A stretch of 64,000 bases of DNA from Physcousia sp015060555 (lineage in GTDB: Bacteria > Bacteroidota > Bacteroidia > Bacteroidales > Bacteroidaceae). Positions 63,101-64,000 of this stretch are shown piece by piece; positions within the stretch are counted from its first letter, which is position 1; every line of letters begins with the position of its first letter. Under the pieces are notes generated by a model, which did not search any database, was not told the origin of the DNA, and worked only from the letters and a program-made list of their open reading frames with translations. The stretch is taken from contig SUYG01000032.1 of assembly GCA_015060555.1 (NCBI GenBank), forward strand, positions 62,001-126,000, given 5' to 3'. Position numbers and translations under genes: made by a program.

Positions 63101-63469
63101 GAGGGCAAGAAGGACAAGGCGCTCGCTGTGGTGCAGCGCGCTGAGAAGGCCATCCCAGAGACAACCGTGCCCCACAACTATCAGGGCGGTTCCATAGAGT
63201 TGGCACGCGTATGGCTGGCCCTGGGCAAGAAAGCCGAAGCCGCACACATCGCCGACGCCGTTGCCAAGAACGCCTCGGAGTACTGCAACTGGTATGTCAA
63301 CCTCGACGACCAGCGCCTGCGCATCTCGCAGGAGGAATGCCTCTTCTACCTCTATCAGCTCAACGATGCACTGCGCATCCTCGACGAGGCAGCACCCGAG
63401 AAGAGCAAGGACTATGATGTAGCACTGCGCAACTACAGCGACCAGTTGCAAAGCCGCACCAACTACTGA
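60137..63469 (+). CDS. DUF2723 membrane protein (POMT-like)
   Basis: 1110 residues. It opens 'MKHFRLVDNLLGWLAFAIAA' and 'TVEPTASFWDCPEFITTAYK', followed by 'LEVGHPPGAPFFMLTGNLF', the hallmark of DUF2723. About a dozen membrane helices cover residues 10-370 and 570-690. The rest is soluble, with TPR-like helices at the C-terminus ('LLKEGKKDKALAVVQRAEKA', 'VWLALGKKAEAAHIADAVAK'). DUF2723 proteins are related to protein O-mannosyltransferases and may glycosylate exported proteins in Bacteroidetes; that role is inferred. A short A-rich stretch at 62127-62150 ('EKLNIKNGKMIG') may be a family B insert. The polysaccharide deacetylase gene starts 2 bases after its stop. Confidence 0.88.
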   Translation: MKHFRLVDNLLGWLAFAIAAFTYCATVEPTASFWDCPEFITTAYKLEVGHPPGAPFFMLTGNLFTQLTSDPGKVALMVNIMNALLSALCIMFLYWTISHLARKLICKDGWVQTLPQLITVEAAAMTGALAYCWSDTFWYSAVEGEVYAYSSLFTALVFWLMLKWEDNADKPHSDRWLILIAYLTGLSIGVHLLNLLCLPALVLIYYYKRSEKATLKGSIYALIGSFVLVAAVLYGIVPGIVKVGGWFELLFVNTLNLPFNSGLIVYILLLVGVVLWAIYETIKQASRLRMNISYLIAVAMLGIPFYGYGWSSILIGLVVLAVLYGLLQWRREGKPVVSARLMNTSLLCMLMIMIGYSSYAVIVIRSTANTPMDQNSPEDIFTLGTYLSRDQYGSRPLFYGQAYTSQVALKTEGGYCVPVSKEGAPVYQRKEKASPDEPDRYEIQRYDLEYVYAQNMLFPRMYSDRHAQAYESWMGGIQGSQIPFDRCGEPIMVKMPTQLENIRFFLSYQVNFMYWRYFMWNFAGRQNDIQGNGELEHGNWLSGLPALDNARLGNQELLPTELKENKGHNVFYCLPLLLGLLGLMWQAWKDGPTPSERGEGIGIKQFWVVFFLFFMTGLAIVVYLNQTPMQPRERDYAYAGSFYAFAIWIGLGAAAIADLINEKLNIKNGKMIGALVSLLALLVPVQMVSQTWDDHDRSGRYTCRDFGQNYLMTLPDEGFPIIFTNGDNDTFPLWYNQETEGVRTDARVCNLSYLQTDWYIDQMKRPAYDSPSVPITWKRIDYVAGTREGIRVSPGTLEQALEYYKDDPVTRRQLLGENPYELSTIIDKWILNSNPDMQIFPTDSLVITIDKEAVKRSGMMIAADSIPDVMHISLKGKRAVYKSEMMIYEMLARCNWERPLYVAMTVGSENYGNLGNNFVQEGLANRITPFNTKASGRRVDTEKMYDNVMNRFKFGGIDNPDIYLDETVSRMCYTHRRIFSQLAADLLKEGKKDKALAVVQRAEKAIPETTVPHNYQGGSIELARVWLALGKKAEAAHIADAVAKNASEYCNWYVNLDDQRLRISQEECLFYLYQLNDALRILDEAAPEKSKDYDVALRNYSDQLQSRTNY

Positions 63470-63470
63470 C

Positions 63471-64000
63471 GTGATCATCGAACAACCTGCCCGCTTCCTG
63501 CGGTGGCTTTATCCCCATGCCGTGTGGCGCATGGACCCGTCGGCGAAGGCCGTTTACCTGACCTTCGACGACGGGCCCATCCCAGAGGCTACGCCCTTCG
63601 TGCTGGACACACTGGCGCACTATGGCATCAAAGCCACCTTCTTTGTCGTGGGCGACAATGTTCGTAAATACCCTGAACTCTTCCACCGCATCATCAACGA
63701 AGGCCACCGCATCGGCAACCACACCTACAACCACATCGGCGGCTTCCGATGGCTCAGCAGAAACTACTTGAGAAACACGAAGAAAGCGATGGAGCTGATG
63801 ATTGATGAGCTAAGAGAGATGTATGCCGACATGAATCAACAGACAGCCATCATCCATCAACAATTCTCCACGCCCCTGTTCCGCCCTCCTCACGGCTGGA
63901 TGCGACCACTGCAGTATCAGGTCATCCGCAGGAAGGGCTATAAGATTATCATGTGGGATTTGGTGACGCGCGACTACAGCAAGCGCCTCACAGCAGGCGA
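63471..64000 (+). CDS. Polysaccharide deacetylase, 3' end cut by window edge
   Basis: 176 codons are present, starting at GTG 63471, two bases after the DUF2723 stop; a later ATG at 63531 is less likely. The NodB-homology domain is clear. The first motif is 'AVYLTFDDGPIPEATPFVLD' (Asp-Asp near 33-34), then 'GIKATFFVVGDNVRKYPELF', the zinc motif 'IGNHTYNHIGGF' (near 84-95) and 'LFRPPHGWMRPLQYQVI'. Such enzymes remove acetyl groups from peptidoglycan or other N-acetylated glycans. No signal peptide is seen. Just before 'LFRPPHG' the stretch 'ADMNQQTAIIHQQFS' is longer than I would expect and could be another insert. Confidence 0.88.
   Translation, partial: MIIEQPARFLRWLYPHAVWRMDPSAKAVYLTFDDGPIPEATPFVLDTLAHYGIKATFFVVGDNVRKYPELFHRIINEGHRIGNHTYNHIGGFRWLSRNYLRNTKKAMELMIDELREMYADMNQQTAIIHQQFSTPLFRPPHGWMRPLQYQVIRRKGYKIIMWDLVTRDYSKRLTAG

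Overview
The window is a gene-dense chromosomal segment of a Bacteroidales bacterium, most likely a member of Prevotellaceae or a close relative. The reasons are: promoters of the Bacteroidetes type (TTTG, about 19-20 bp, TANNTTTG) with no Shine-Dalgarno signals; BACON, DUF2723, DUF6057 and M60 families; secreted proteins ending in a GLYIINGKKVVVK-like tail; a three-subunit fumarate reductase; and a trp operon in the order BEGDCFA. No rRNA, phage, CRISPR array, insertion sequence or SusC/SusD pair was found. The genus is not certain.

Layout. 1-6.3 kb: a kelch-like protein cut by the left edge, a 1386-residue BACON protein and a small secreted protein, all on the minus strand. 6.5-14.1 kb: nhaA, an FMN-binding protein, a Tat-exported aldo/keto reductase, a sugar kinase-like protein and a large MG2-like surface protein (minus). 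14.3-21.1 kb: phosphohexosamine mutase, a secreted sulfatase and the fumarate reductase operon C-A-B (plus). 21.2-22.1 kb: a toxin-antitoxin pair with a broken toxin, and a repeat-rich gap. 22.1-37 kb: nagB, a CoA transferase, a one-heme propeller lipoprotein, a DUF6057 membrane protein, three secreted proteins including an M60 protease, and asd (minus). 37.2-42.5 kb: a cation/proton antiporter, lolD, a cvfB-like gene and gpmI (plus). 42.6-51.1 kb: an AraC-type regulator, tRNA-Met and the complete trp operon with its attenuator (minus). 51.2-56.2 kb: GH43 and a GH31-SGNH fusion (plus). 56.2-64 kb: an acetyltransferase-like gene, a 5'-nucleotidase with reversed domain order, rplS, a small membrane protein, a DUF2723 protein and a polysaccharide deacetylase cut by the right edge.

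How the genes fit together. Sulfatase, M60 peptidase, NagB, hexosamine mutase and the hexosamine-kinase-like protein suggest foraging on sulfated amino-sugar glycans such as mucin. GH43 and GH31-esterase point to plant hemicellulose. Fumarate reductase with a succinate/acetate-type CoA transferase matches succinate/propionate fermentation.

Most unusual features. (1) Several families of short repeats that fill intergenic gaps also lie in frame inside genes (sulfatase, MG2-like protein, trpF, trpE, DUF6057 protein, lipoprotein). There they appear to supply loops, a membrane segment and part of a signal peptide. (2) One GC-rich family carries a palindrome followed by a strong G-quadruplex motif and occurs as outward-facing pairs. 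(3) The trp operon begins with an 18-residue leader peptide with three consecutive Trp codons, followed by a terminator.
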